In this document: positions 1-10,079 of the stretch, in pieces
How the letters are laid out: each line of letters starts with the position of its first letter
Position numbering within the stretch: the stretch's first letter is position 1
DNA from: Scleromitrula shiraiana
Lineage: Eukaryota > Ascomycota > Leotiomycetes > Helotiales > Sclerotiniaceae
Assembly: GCA_028455995.1 (NCBI GenBank)
Contig: JABELC010000003.1
Coordinates: 2,976,001-3,040,000, forward strand
Direction of reading: 5' to 3'
DNA: 64,000 nucleotides
Made by a program: the position numbers and the translations under genes
Notes under the pieces: generated by a model
What the model was told of the DNA's origin: nothing
The model's input: the letters and a program-made list of their open reading frames with translations, nothing else
Database searches by the model: none

Positions 1-1896
1 AGCTGCAACAGCCTGAGCACCACCAGCCAATACGATACTTTCCGCACCAACTTTGTGAGCAACATAGACGATCTCGGGAGTAATTCTGCCATCGGCTCTG
101 GGTGGGGATGCTAGTACGATCTTCTTGCAACCAGCTACCATTGCCGGTACGCCAAGCATAAGAGCTGTGCTTGGAAGCACAGCAGTTCCACCAGGAATGT
201 ATAATCCTACACGCTCGATGGGCCTCGAGAATCGACTGCATACTATACCTGGCATGGTCTCCACTTGTAGTGGTGCCTCTTCTTTTTGTGCGGCATGGAA
301 TTTACGGATGTTTTCGAAAGAAATGTCAATCGCCTCGATAGTCTCGGGTGGAAGGTCCATGAGCGATTGTGGGAATGGGGCTTTGAGGACTGGAGATGTG
401 AGTGAGGTTGCCTTTTCGAATTTGTGAGTATATCCGAGTAAAGCTTTATCGCCTCCAGATCGTACTTCCTTGATTATAGGATTTACGATGCCCATGATCA
501 TGTCAGTAGATTTTTGCGATGGTCTCTGTAGAACGTCTCTTAGTTCGGTCTCGGATATGGTAGCAGCATTGTATCGTTTCATTGTTATGCGTCCATTTTG
601 AAGGCCAGCTTTGTCATCCGCGGATTTCGGTACAGAAGCTGCCTCCTTGATAGTCTCTTCCTTACTGTCAGGCTTAGAAGCATTTGTAGTACTGGTTGAG
701 ATTCCCTCCTTAGCAGCCCATTGTCCTTTGGCATCCCCCTGTCTCCTCTTAACTTTAACGCTTTTGGCGTCAAGACTACGCTCAATATCTGCAAGACTGA
801 CACCAGCAGACACAGCTTTAGTCAATGCAAAATATATAAGGTCTGCTGCTTCGAAGGCGATGTCCTTGCTAGTCTTAGCTTCGCATAGCTCTTCGGCCTC
901 CTCCATAATCTTTGCGCGCAATAATTTTTCATCGGAGAAAAGACGCGCTGTATATGATCCTTCCGGTGCCGAAGCCTTCCTCGATACTAAAGTCTTCTCA
1001 AGTTTAGCAATTCCCCGAAGCTCGCCAAAACATGTTGATTGTGGCAAATGGCAGAATCCTCGTCCTTGCTGTCTGACTACAAATTTTAGACAATCTTGAT
1101 CGCAATCTAAAGACACTCGGACGAGTTCTTGCGTATCCCCAGATGTTGCGCCTTTATACCATAATCCCCGTTTTCTACTTTGATATACACCCGTACCAGT
1201 CTTCAATGACTCCGCCAGACTCTCTCGACTGCTGTATACCAAGCCTAAAGCAATTCCCCTCTCATCGCTAACTACTGTTGGAATCAACTTATCGGCTCTA
1301 TCTGAGGTCCATGAATCTGCCACAAGTTGTGGGATAGAAATTTGGCCTTCAGTAGCATCTCCGATGTTGAGTTGCGTCGCTGGTATGATTGGGATCGCAG
1401 AGAAATCTTTCGCCGTTTTGACTAAGTTTTCGATATCGCTTTCGGGTGTTGATAGTAGGAAGATGGGTAACGATTTTTTGTTTTGAAAGTCTTCGAGAAG
1501 AGATCTAGTATATGCCTCATCGACGAAACTCAATAACCCTCCATTGAGATATTCCACGGCAGTCTGCGGTTGTGGTATAATCGGAAGTACACGACCTTCG
1601 TACTTTTTTAATGTTTCGAGTTGAGATGGCTTCACAAACACCGTACGAGCACCAGCGTCTAAAACAGTGATAACATCTTCTGTAGAAGAGATTGCAGATA
1701 CATCGACGTAAGTTTCAATTGAGACATGTCTCTGAAGAAACGATAAGAGTAGTTCAATGTTATCGTTGCCCGCAGTAAAATAAACACATCCAAGGTATGA
1801 TAATTGATTCCTGGTAAGACCGAGATTGGATTCTGTTGATGGACCGTTTCCAAGGTCAACACTCGGAATAAAAGGAAGGGGTGTTGCTACATCCAT
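1..1896 (-). CDS. HIS4: Histidine biosynthesis trifunctional protein (PRA-CH / PRA-PH / histidinol dehydrogenase), 3' truncated by window edge
   Basis: Open without a stop or intron from ATG at 1896 to the window edge: 632 codons of a protein usually about 850 residues long. The enzyme catalyses steps 2, 3 and the last two steps of histidine synthesis. After an N-terminal region, the phosphoribosyl-AMP cyclohydrolase part is seen around residues 240-290 (LWYKGATSGDTQELVRVSLD, then CDQDC and the QGRGFCH stretch). The phosphoribosyl-ATP pyrophosphatase part lies around 310-400 (EGSYTARLFSDEKLLRAKI, then EEAEEL). Histidinol dehydrogenase begins near residue 440 (RYNAATISETELRDVLQRP) and runs through PGGTAVLPSTALMLGVPAMV and SPPRADGRITPEIVYVA to the edge. 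The start is chosen because it is the first ATG and no upstream exon is needed. It diverges from TAF9; a TGAGTCA site lies 64 bp upstream. The missing C-terminal part lies outside the window. Confidence 0.95.
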   Translation of the reverse strand, partial: MDVATPLPFIPSVDLGNGPSTESNLGLTRNQLSYLGCVYFTAGNDNIELLLSFLQRHVSIETYVDVSAISSTEDVITVLDAGARTVFVKPSQLETLKKYEGRVLPIIPQPQTAVEYLNGGLLSFVDEAYTRSLLEDFQNKKSLPIFLLSTPESDIENLVKTAKDFSAIPIIPATQLNIGDATEGQISIPQLVADSWTSDRADKLIPTVVSDERGIALGLVYSSRESLAESLKTGTGVYQSRKRGLWYKGATSGDTQELVRVSLDCDQDCLKFVVRQQGRGFCHLPQSTCFGELRGIAKLEKTLVSRKASAPEGSYTARLFSDEKLLRAKIMEEAEELCEAKTSKDIAFEAADLIYFALTKAVSAGVSLADIERSLDAKSVKVKRRQGDAKGQWAAKEGISTSTTNASKPDSKEETIKEAASVPKSADDKAGLQNGRITMKRYNAATISETELRDVLQRPSQKSTDMIMGIVNPIIKEVRSGGDKALLGYTHKFEKATSLTSPVLKAPFPQSLMDLPPETIEAIDISFENIRKFHAAQKEEAPLQVETMPGIVCSRFSRPIERVGLYIPGGTAVLPSTALMLGVPAMVAGCKKIVLASPPRADGRITPEIVYVAHKVGAESIVLAGGAQAVAA

Positions 1897-2300
1897 AATA
1901 TATATTTGGATTGAGATATCTCTGGAGGAAGTGTTGAATTGGAGGGGTTAGGTAGGGGAGTGAGTCAATGACGGAAAAAAGTTGGATATATGAATATTTG
2001 GTTGGATATTACCTAAGTACTTAATAAGGATTGATGGAGGGGCAATGCATGATGAGAAATCTCGGAATATCCAATCGATATGCCGATGATATTAAGGTTT
2101 GATCTGTGCGCTTTGGAAATGAAGGCTGATCGGGCTGATAAAACAGATAAGATGAATTGGCTTATGTAATACAAGGCTGTAGCTATATTAATACTTGCAC
2201 AACAAGTTTGACATCCTCCCGTAATTATTGTTCTTATTCCTATTGAGCGAACTGTTAAGTCTTCCACCTTTCACCTTCCACGGTTTACGCAATCGGAATC
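1897..2300. promoter_or_regulatory. Divergent HIS4/TAF9 promoter region
   Basis: A 404-bp spacer between two divergent start codons. It is AT-rich and contains one perfect TGAGTCA heptamer on the HIS4 side. The small reading frame on the minus strand at 2013-2267 shows no recognisable family and is not called as a gene. No other element is clear. Confidence 0.7.
1961..1967. promoter_or_regulatory. TGAGTCA, Gcn4/CPC1/CpcA-type binding site upstream of HIS4
   Basis: Perfect palindromic-core heptamer TGAGTCA 64 bp upstream of the HIS4 start codon. In yeast and filamentous ascomycetes this bZIP site (general amino-acid control, cross-pathway control) drives induction of HIS genes on amino-acid starvation. 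The site is seen directly; its function here is inferred from the known regulation of HIS4 orthologues. Confidence 0.75.
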
Positions 2301-3074
2301 ATGGCAGATGTTAATGGCGACTCGGTACCCCAAACAAATGGGAATGGTTCGTCATCGCCTCCATCTCAATCTACTGCTCCTCCAGCTTCACAGCCTGTGG
2401 CCTCGACTTCGACCTCTGCTACAAATCCCCCCGTACCTCTTACATCTATCCAAGACAATGGTCTCTCTAAACGTCCTCGCGATGCTCGCTTAATTCACAT
2501 GCTTCTCTCTTCTCTTGGTGTAGCTGCCTATCAGGAACGCGTTCCTTTACAATTACTGGATTTCGCGTACAGACACTCGTCATCGATTCTATCAGACGCA
2601 TTACATTCTTCTTCCGATGCCTATGTATCACAACAAACCCGCGCACGAGATGCGCCGCCTGGGGGAGGCTTTCGGGATGCGGATGGACAGGTTAGCGCAA
2701 ATGCGATACAATTGGCAATTCAGAGTCGTTTACAATATCAATTCGGTGGTGGAAACAGTGGTGGATTAAGCAAGGAATTTTTACTTGAGACTGCGCAGGC
2801 AAGGAACAAAGTCGGTCTCCCGAGAGTTTTGCAGAACGAATGGGGCGTAAGACTACCTGCGGAGAGGTTCGTTTTAACTGGTGTGCCTTGGGGGTTGAAG
2901 GATGAATGGGAGGAGGAGGAGGAAGATGAGGATATACCTATGGGCGATAGTATGGAAGGTGTTGTCAATACTCAAGAAGAAGTGATCGAAGGTGACGAGG
3001 AAGGCGTCGGAGATATGAATGACTTATTCGGTACTAGTGGGGATATGGATGAAGATATGGATAGAGAAGAATGA
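2301..3074 (+). CDS. TAF9: Transcription initiation factor TFIID subunit 9 (TAF9), also a SAGA subunit
   Basis: Single-exon gene of 257 codons. The N-terminal 50 residues are low-complexity Ser/Pro/Thr. The histone-fold begins near residue 55 with KRPRDARLIHMLLSSLGVAA followed by YQERVPLQLLDFAYRH, the hallmark of the TAF9/TAFII31 family. It then continues through the conserved region SANAIQLAIQSRLQYQF, the LSKEFLLETAQARNKVGLP helix, and FVLTGVPWGL. The C-terminal 60 residues are highly acidic (EEEEEDED and similar runs), usual in fungal orthologues. TAF9 pairs with TAF6 in TFIID and SAGA to support RNA polymerase II transcription in the nucleus. The ATG is the first in frame and sits about 400 bp from divergent HIS4. 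Nothing looks broken. Confidence 0.93.
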   Translation: MADVNGDSVPQTNGNGSSSPPSQSTAPPASQPVASTSTSATNPPVPLTSIQDNGLSKRPRDARLIHMLLSSLGVAAYQERVPLQLLDFAYRHSSSILSDALHSSSDAYVSQQTRARDAPPGGGFRDADGQVSANAIQLAIQSRLQYQFGGGNSGGLSKEFLLETAQARNKVGLPRVLQNEWGVRLPAERFVLTGVPWGLKDEWEEEEEDEDIPMGDSMEGVVNTQEEVIEGDEEGVGDMNDLFGTSGDMDEDMDREE

Positions 3075-3998
3075 TACCTCTATGCTTTATATACAACGGC
3101 GTTTGGAGGAAAGGTCGGAGTCCAGGCAGGAATTTGGTCTATCATTCGGCATACTATTCTTAAGGTCACTGAACCATTGGGAACTAAAAGCACAAACCTA
3201 GTATTAATCTACATTAGAATCATAGGTCTTCGAAATTTGCACATCGTATTCTGGTCAAGATGGATTTCACACATTCTAAACTATCTTTCATGATCTATGA
3301 TAGTGGATTGAAGTTCTCTTAATCGAATTTTATTCATGTTTAGAACGTCCGAAGGAATTCAATTGCTTGTTCTGCTGATTCGGAGTATTGCTTCGGAAGA
3401 TGATTGGTGCTATCAATGTTTTTAACAAGCAGATAGTTCTGCTTATCACCATATCTCACATCAACCTGCTCTTTTCTCTAGTCAAGCATTTGCATATTAC
3501 ACTCGATCATGCCACGTCTTCAGCATTGAGCCTCCATCTCCAACTGCAAAGCCCCTCTCCCACACTTACATATACACAAATTCGACTACTAATATCCTAG
3601 ACCGTCCGTTTCCCAAGGCTTCTACCTCGATTCCTAAATCTTTGCATCAATTTCCCTATTCCCTATCGGCGTTGATGTTTAGATGATCGTTCAAACTCAT
3701 TCATATCAAGTGATAAAAGCAAGAAAGCAAGGCTTTGTTATTCAATTGCCTATTTAAACCCACAAAGATGTTAACCTTAATGAAGGTAAATCACAAACTA
3801 TCCAGTCATGTATCTTTACTGAACGCAACCTCTTATTCCTAGTAACGCTGTCTGATTCAAAAAAAAGTATTGCAAACAAAACAGTCCCCAAAACAATTAA
3901 TTCGACAAGAAAAGAAGGGCTTGATTATACAAACACTTTACAGCAACGTTCTTTTGCTAGTACAAAAGCCTTTATCCGCCATTGTGTGTGTTTCTTGT
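3075..3998. other. Intergenic, tail-to-tail spacer
   Basis: 924 bp between the 3' ends of TAF9 (+) and the rhodopsin-domain membrane protein gene (-). It is AT-rich with short homopolymers. The small frames here (for example 3388-3600) show no family signature or splice-consistent extension. I see nothing further. Confidence 0.6.
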
Positions 3999-5324
3999 TT
4001 ATGGGATCGAGGATTGGCTATTGTAAACACTAGCAATCTTCTCTTGTGATTCACTATCGTGACTATTGGTAGTGTTGAAGGTAGATTTGATACTTTTGAG
4101 CCCCAGCCAGCTTCGAGGTGCTGAAGAGTTACTTCTTGTATAAGAAGATGTGTTTTCTGTGAGTCAAGAATCAGCAAGTGATAGATTCCTAAGACGATTG
4201 AGTACGTACCAAGTCTTTGAGCGTAGCTTGGTGGTGGTGGAGATTTCGTGAATAGTTGACGGAAGCATGTTAGACATGAGACAAGGAGAGCTAAACGAAA
4301 AAACAATGATTAGTTTTCACAGCTGTATAGATAACGGATTGCAGAAGTATGGCATACCAAAAGTAATCTCGATATGGGCCCAAAGGCAAAGCCAACTTAT
4401 ATCTGCCGAAGCTTGTTTGTTTGGCATGACCCCTATGCGAATTATTGCGCAAATCATAGTAAGCATGGAAAGAGAGAGTAATCCGATAAGCATAAGCTTT
4501 TTCCTCGGCTCTATCTTGACGTTCCAAAGCCCTGCCACAGGAATTACAATCACTATAGACGCAAATCAAGTTAGCAGATTCTCTAAAGCATACCAAGAAG
4601 CAGTTATACATACAAAATATATCTGCGACGATATCAGTTGCGCAACTAAGCTGTAGGTTGATCCAAACATAAGTGATCCCTGATGGAACAGCACAGTATT
4701 CTACGATATATTAGCAACACCTTTATCATTGACGAAGAATCCCCATAGTTACCCAGAATAAATGGAATGGGATCAACGAGGCATTTGTAAGGGATAGTTC
4801 CAATACAAACAGCCCAGCTAGCAAGTACCCATCCAGTTACGAACCACCACCATGCCTTCAGCAAAGGATTTTGCTGAGGAGTGAAGAACAGTCTTCGGAA
4901 GAACACGAGAATTGAGAGCTTGACGAGCAAAAGAGTAGTATAGGCAAGAATGAACTCTGCAAGTTCGGCGTAAAGAAGAGATTTTTCGTTTTTCAGATTT
5001 TGTGACGTCGCTGGTAGTTTACCTGTTACAAGTGGGTAGTTGTTATAGAGGTTCGTCGCCTCTATTTGATATAGAGTAGTTGAACCGAGAACCATGAGCC
5101 ATGCTACCATTATCAAGACATGGTCCAGCCAGATTCTGTGGTTATATTTGACAGAGATGCCAACCCTGAAAGCAACAAGAATCAATGTAATCGCGGTGAG
5201 TGTCCAATGATGACCCTGAATTGTCATAGGTTAGTCTCGTTCTAATGAATGATTTGTAGGAATCAATACATACTAGAAAGACTTCACGGGACACTTTGGG
5301 AGCACTCCAATCAGGAACAGCCAT
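3999..5324 (-). CDS. Fungal rhodopsin-domain (SAT4/PTH11-like) seven-transmembrane protein
   Basis: Six exons: 5324-5274, 5215-4753, 4700-4614, 4552-4358, 4290-4210, 4156-3999; all junctions GT-AG and in phase, giving 344 aa. The short leader enters TM1 at once (WTLTAITLILVAFRVGISVK), followed by the LDHVLIMVAWLM helix. Further hydrophobic segments include ELAEFILAYTTLLLVKLSIL, WWWFVTGWVLASWAVCIG, and a helix reading ATDIVADIFLIVIPVAGLW followed by PRKKLMLIGLLSLSMLTMIC, the typical family signature. A conserved helix ends with the pattern WAHIEITFALLVSCL before a polar Ser-rich tail of about 60 residues. No CFEM domain is present, so it is closer to SAT4-type proteins than to canonical PTH11 receptors. 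The function of most members is unknown; some act in surface sensing. Family assignment is firm, role unassigned. Confidence 0.85.
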
Positions 5325-6949
5325 TCTGGTCTCGGTGATATTCGAAGTTGATTGATTTAGTTGTTGAAGTTACTGCAGAGCTCGAGGTGATGAAGCCACG
5401 AACTGCTCGATTTTGCTTACACCAGAAATTACAAATTAGGCATTGCGGAGTTATATATATTTATGCATTTTGATAGCTGATATCGCTTGAATTGGATCAT
5501 GTATGAAGGATCTCTACAGATAATTAGAATACACCCCGAGTAACTATGAAATTAACTCCCATATGAAGAGAGCTAATCTGGAGGATTTCTGAAGTGGTGT
5601 GCTATAGGTGACTACAACAGGTTATATTTGCTCGTTTAGACGGCGCAGTGCTTGGGGGTTTAGTCGTTCACCTCGTTTATCAAGTTAGGTTGATTTAGTT
5701 GAAACGCATGTGGAGGCTTACCTGTGGTATCCAGCCGTTTTTATTAAATAGGATAACGTTTATGGGAACCGCTTCAATTGCGATCAAAATTATCTAGAGA
5801 TTACCATTTACCCCACAATACTGGTCATACGCCACAGGAATACCAAGCGGGCTTTAGACTGCCACAGTGCCACTGATGTGCATACACGACGAAACTGTGC
5901 CATGCTTATGCCTTGCTCTCAACTTGATCTGCCGTCCTATTTTATGATTCGTGGGGGCATATTTTTAACCTTGTTCCGACTTCATTATTGAATCCTCTTC
6001 ACAAGGGGCATTAGGTAAGTCCTTTGCGAGTAATCATTGGCTAAGTGTTTTATGAGATGCGTTCCAGAGGGTGAGTGTGATCAAGGGTATTTTTCGCTAT
6101 CGATCTCGCTTTCGCGAATCATTAACTATGAGTCTATGATAGATGCTGGTAACCCTCTCATTTCTCCCACTCTTTTTGAAAATCTTAATGGAGTCGTAAC
6201 CAGGATAGTATTACTCCCAACCTATCATTTCTGTCAATAACTTCCGCGAGGTGCAAGGAAAGTGCGCTAGAAGGATTTGGGCGATCTAGACGCTGTCTGC
6301 GACTTACTTAGATTCTTAGATGCAAAGAGGCGTTCCAGAGGGATGATATTTCAGACGAGGTAGAATATCCTATCAAGTGTGACCTCAAAATCTTGATAAG
6401 TGCACAATGATGTTTTGAATGTGATGGGACAGTCTACCTGATTCATAGATACTGGCTGATAACCATGCATCAGAATGCTACTTGATTGCGGCACAGTTAA
6501 ATTTACACGACGTCTTGTAGCACTCGGAAATCATGTGTGGTTGGGGATTTTGCCAGGAACCTGCTTAAGAAAGTGATAAAGCCTGGCTGGATCGCACTTT
6601 TGATAAACTCAGCAGCTGACAGGCAAAGCAAGAACGTGTGTGAGTAGTATCTTCAGGGGGATCAAATCCAATCAGATAGAGGGGACGTGGAGCCAGGCTC
6701 GTCTTGTCTTCAACATCAGTGAAAACTAAAAATTCGAAAATATGAAGTCCTGCAAATAGAATGGTTTCACAGTAACAACAGGGATCAAATCTATTCATTT
6801 TTCACATTTATCTTACTAGTTACGATTTTGGATTAAGGACAGTAAGTTTTTCGTGGAACAACAGAGCCAGGACTCTTCACCAACAAAAAGACTTCGCAAC
6901 TTCAGACCACTCAGTACAGCTGAAACTGCTATAAACAGTGTATATTGAG
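5325..6949. other. Intergenic, no gene seen
   Basis: 1.6 kb between the start of the rhodopsin-domain gene (-) and the 3' end of the DUF302 gene (-). Reading frames at 6037-6240 and 6565-6798 lack family similarity and splice-consistent partners. No repeats of note. Confidence 0.55.
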
Positions 6950-7592
6950 TTACGCTGCAACCAACCAATCAACCAACCTAGCTAGTTTCTCATCCAACAA
7001 TTTTGCAGCATCCTCCAATAGCTGATTTCCTCTCTCGCCAGCAATCAAAGCACTTGGTAGGAAGTAAACAAGATCACAACCCCCACCATCTTGTTCGGAT
7101 TTCTCCTGGACTAACATTTGAATAGGAACAGAAAGACCGGCTGTGAGATCGTGCTGTATCATCGTAATAGCTATCAGAGGATTTCCGAAGATAACTCGTC
7201 TGAGTTGAAGTTTTGGGTGCGAGGGAAGATAGATTGGATACCAGCAGCCGTGATCAAATTCCTACATCCTGTCAGTATAATGGACAATGACTTCTTTTTG
7301 AACATGTTAATTTGTAGCTATCGATGATATTGTAACAAGTAGTAGTTTTGTCCTGTATATGTACCTCAAAAATAATGAATCCATGTGGGCCAATCTTTTT
7401 CTCAACATCAGCAGTATAAGCCTCCTTTGATGTTTTATCAAAAGTAGTAATTTCTTGAACAGTCTGTCCTGAGCGACCTTCGGGGCGGCCAATCGAAGAG
7501 TATAGTTTCTCTATCGTGGTATGAAAATCATTTTGCGTGTGCACAATGTGGCGTGGAACGATGGGATTTTCAATTCTCGTTGCAACCGACAT
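6950..7592 (-). CDS. DUF302-domain protein
   Basis: Two exons, 7592-7365 and 7261-6950, joined by a 103-nt GT-AG intron in phase 0, giving 179 aa. The product reads as a complete single-domain DUF302 (TT1751-like) protein of the fungal type. Its N-terminal strand carries HTQNDFHTTIEKLYSSIG, then GPHGFIIFEEFDHG across the splice, LRRVIFGNPLIAITMIQHDL, VPIQMLVQE, and the C-terminal VYFLPSALIAGE plus a helix ending DEKLARLVDWL. The ATG at 7592 was preferred over an in-frame ATG 51 bp upstream because the latter adds a segment without family similarity; this is uncertain. The biochemical role of DUF302 in fungi is not established. It diverges from the MFS gene, so co-regulation is possible. Confidence 0.8.
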
Positions 7593-8153
7593 TTGGAAAC
7601 CAAATTTGAGATGAATCCAAGAGATACGAGAAAATTGGTGCAAGGAAACACAGAATTGGGCACCTCTTCATACCCTGAAAGTAATTCGATCCATCTTCAT
7701 ACTTATCTAACAATCGCACGAAATATCCATAATAAAATCTAGAGCCAATGCCATATAATGGGCGATATTTCCTCCGTATGACATGCATTCGGCGAGGGGG
7801 TGATATCTCCTCCGTATTACATGCGTCGGGAGTTAGGGGGGTTTAAACTTTAAACCCAAATTCAACTTCGAAGATTTAAAAGAAGTAGGTGGTACAAACG
7901 TCTCAGGTCTGTACACCTCGGTTAAAAAAGCGACTTTGGCGAGAATAGCAAATTAGCCTAAAGGAACATCGAGGCACAGCAGTCATTGGTATGGTATTGG
8001 AGATGGTGCTTTTCATCTTCCCTACTCGAGGTTCTGGTGCACGTGAAGATTTTGGATGAGGGTAGAGTTCAGCCCAGGCATACGAAAGTATAGCGTCTCT
8101 TATTCAAGACACGAAACCCTACAAACGGTGTAAGAAGCATCAGATTCGATTAA
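7593..8153. promoter_or_regulatory. Divergent DUF302/MFS promoter with duplicated CCG-N-CGG motif
   Basis: 561-bp spacer between divergent genes. It holds an imperfect direct duplication of period about 38 bp (about 7764-7792 and 7802-7829) with shared core CTCCGTATxACATGC. Each copy contains CCG and CGG half-sites, at 7774-7776/7790-7792 (13-bp gap) and 7812-7814/7827-7829 (12-bp gap). Inverted CCG/CGG triplets are the usual binding pattern of Zn2Cys6 regulators, so this may be an operator. Binding is inferred only. Confidence 0.45.
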
Positions 8154-9620
8154 ATGGCCACCCAAACAGCGAGTTCGCTCGAAGATGGAATCTATAAGGT
8201 TTATTCTAACAAGAATGAAGAGACTTCGCCCGTTCCGGTTCCTTCGCCGACAGCAGATGTTGTCGAGCAGCAGGATAAGATGAGCTCGCTAACTCCTTGG
8301 TTTCAATGCGCAAATTGTTTCTTTTTGAACTTCATTTCATGGGGCTTTGTGAGTTCATTCGGTAGGTAATGTCTGATGATTTTTCGGTTTAAACATGGTT
8401 AATTCTTTTAGGTGAATTTCAAAATTATTACGAAGCGAATTATCCTAATTTGACACCCTCTCAAATCTCTTGGATTGGGTCTATACAAGCCTCTGTTCTC
8501 TTCGCTCTCGGAATTATCACCGGTCCAATCTACGATTATGGCTATCTAAGATCTTTAGTCTTCGTGGGATGTTTCTTGTGTGTTTTGGGGACAGTTCTGT
8601 TGAGCATAAGCACTCAGTATTGGCATTTGATATTAACCCAAGGCGTGATGTTAGGGATAGGTTGTAGCTGTTTATTTCTTCCAGGCCTTGCCCTTTTATC
8701 TTCCTATTTCAGCAAGCGACGAGCATTTGCAATAGGACTTAGTGGATGTGGAAGCCCCATAGGTCGGTCAAGAGTGCAAAACCAAATGTTCTGAGAATAG
8801 TCATTAACATTCGTTAGGTGGTATCGTCTTCCCGATCCTTTTTCGGCAGTTGCAGCCGCGAGTCGGATTTGGGTGGACTGTAAGAATCATTGCCCTTATA
8901 ATGATAGCACTCTCTATCTTGCCTGTACTTGGAATTCGTATGCGAGCTCGACCAGCGACGGCTCGAAAGCCATTCGATACCAGTGCTCTGAAAGAAACAC
9001 CCTTTTTACTGTTCAACCTATTTCTACTATTAGCATTCTCAGGTTCATATATTCCTTTGGTTTATATTCAAGTTTATGGAACTAGCTCTATTGGTGGAGA
9101 ACTTAGCAACTATCTTCTTCCTCTAATCAACTTAGGGTCATGTTTCGGAAGAATTGTATGTTCGAATCTCAATTTTGATGGCTTCTTAATATTTAATTCA
9201 TTCTGACTATGATAGATTCCACCTTACTTTGCTGATAGATTTGGGTCGATGAACATCCAAATACTATGTGTTCTTATGACAGCAATTCTTGGATTTATTT
9301 GGCTCGTTATCTTTAGCACACCTGCCGTTATAATCTTCAGCATTCTTTATGGAATCTTCTTCGGGGCTGTGAACATTCTCTGTCCAAACATTACTGTCTC
9401 TTTGACTCCGGACTTAAGAGTTTTAGGAGCTCGTTTAGGCATGTGTTTCTTGCCCATCGCATTGGGGCTCTTGATAGGGACGCCAATTGCTGGGGCGCTT
9501 CTTCTCGACGGGTGGATTTCTTTGAAGTTATTCACAGGGGCTTTACTCGTCGTCTCATTTATAAATATTCTGTATCTGAGGATTTTGATGTATGGATGGA
9601 GTTTGAAAGTCAAATGCTAG
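8154..9620 (+). CDS. Monocarboxylate-type MFS transporter
   Basis: Four exons: 8154-8361, 8412-8762, 8818-9155, 9216-9620, all GT-AG and phase-consistent, 433 aa. A polar N-terminal tail of about 45 residues precedes the first helix (WFQCANCFFLNFISWGFVSS), followed by GEFQNYYEANY and SQISWIGSIQASVLFALGII, the typical start of fungal monocarboxylate-transporter-like MFS proteins (TC 2.A.1.13). The loop YFSKRRAFAIGLSGCGSPIG followed by GG matches the family motif between TM4 and TM5. About 12 hydrophobic segments are visible. Substrate cannot be read from sequence; fungal members carry carboxylates, nicotinate-like acids, or serve metabolite clusters. The second donor (GTCGGT) is weaker than usual. 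Its 3' end faces the DMATS gene, 460 bp away, suggesting a possible export or import role for that locus. Confidence 0.85.
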
Positions 9621-10079
9621 AGATTTGATCTGTTGATGATGGATCGCAATAACTTGGCATCGCCTCTTCTGCGCCTATCTTCTCATTTTGACTTTAATGA
9701 ATGTTGAACATAGCTTATCTCGTGCAGCGACACGTATTTTCGTTAGCCAAATATCTCCAAGCCACCCCTAGAAGCTACCCCATTTATATGATCATCTATA
9801 AAAATAGAACTCGGCGGTTGAAATCTTGAGAGTAAGTTCATGATACTCTCCTGAGCAGAACTTTCATCTCTCAAGATTTGATGTCTAAGCAAGAGCTTTG
9901 AAATTCAACATCCCACTTCACTACTTTTATCAATCATCGAGCTTTAGAAAAAAAGAAGTCATCCTCCTACAAAAAGACTAGGCAATTAAACATATGAGGT
10001 CTCTCTGGAGTAATCACATAAACAGAAGCTAATAATGTATGATGAATTTCAATACCAAAAAGAATGAACAACGAAGAAT
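9621..10079. other. Intergenic, tail-to-tail spacer MFS/DMATS
   Basis: 459 bp between the convergent MFS and DMATS 3' ends. A short near-inverted pair (ATCTTGAGAGTA near 9822 and TCTCAAGATTTGA near 9871) could form a hairpin of modest length. Otherwise nothing is seen. Confidence 0.5.

Noticed and set aside
2013..2267. Minus-strand reading frame in the HIS4/TAF9 promoter
   Set aside because: No family similarity and it lies inside a short divergent promoter between two firm genes.
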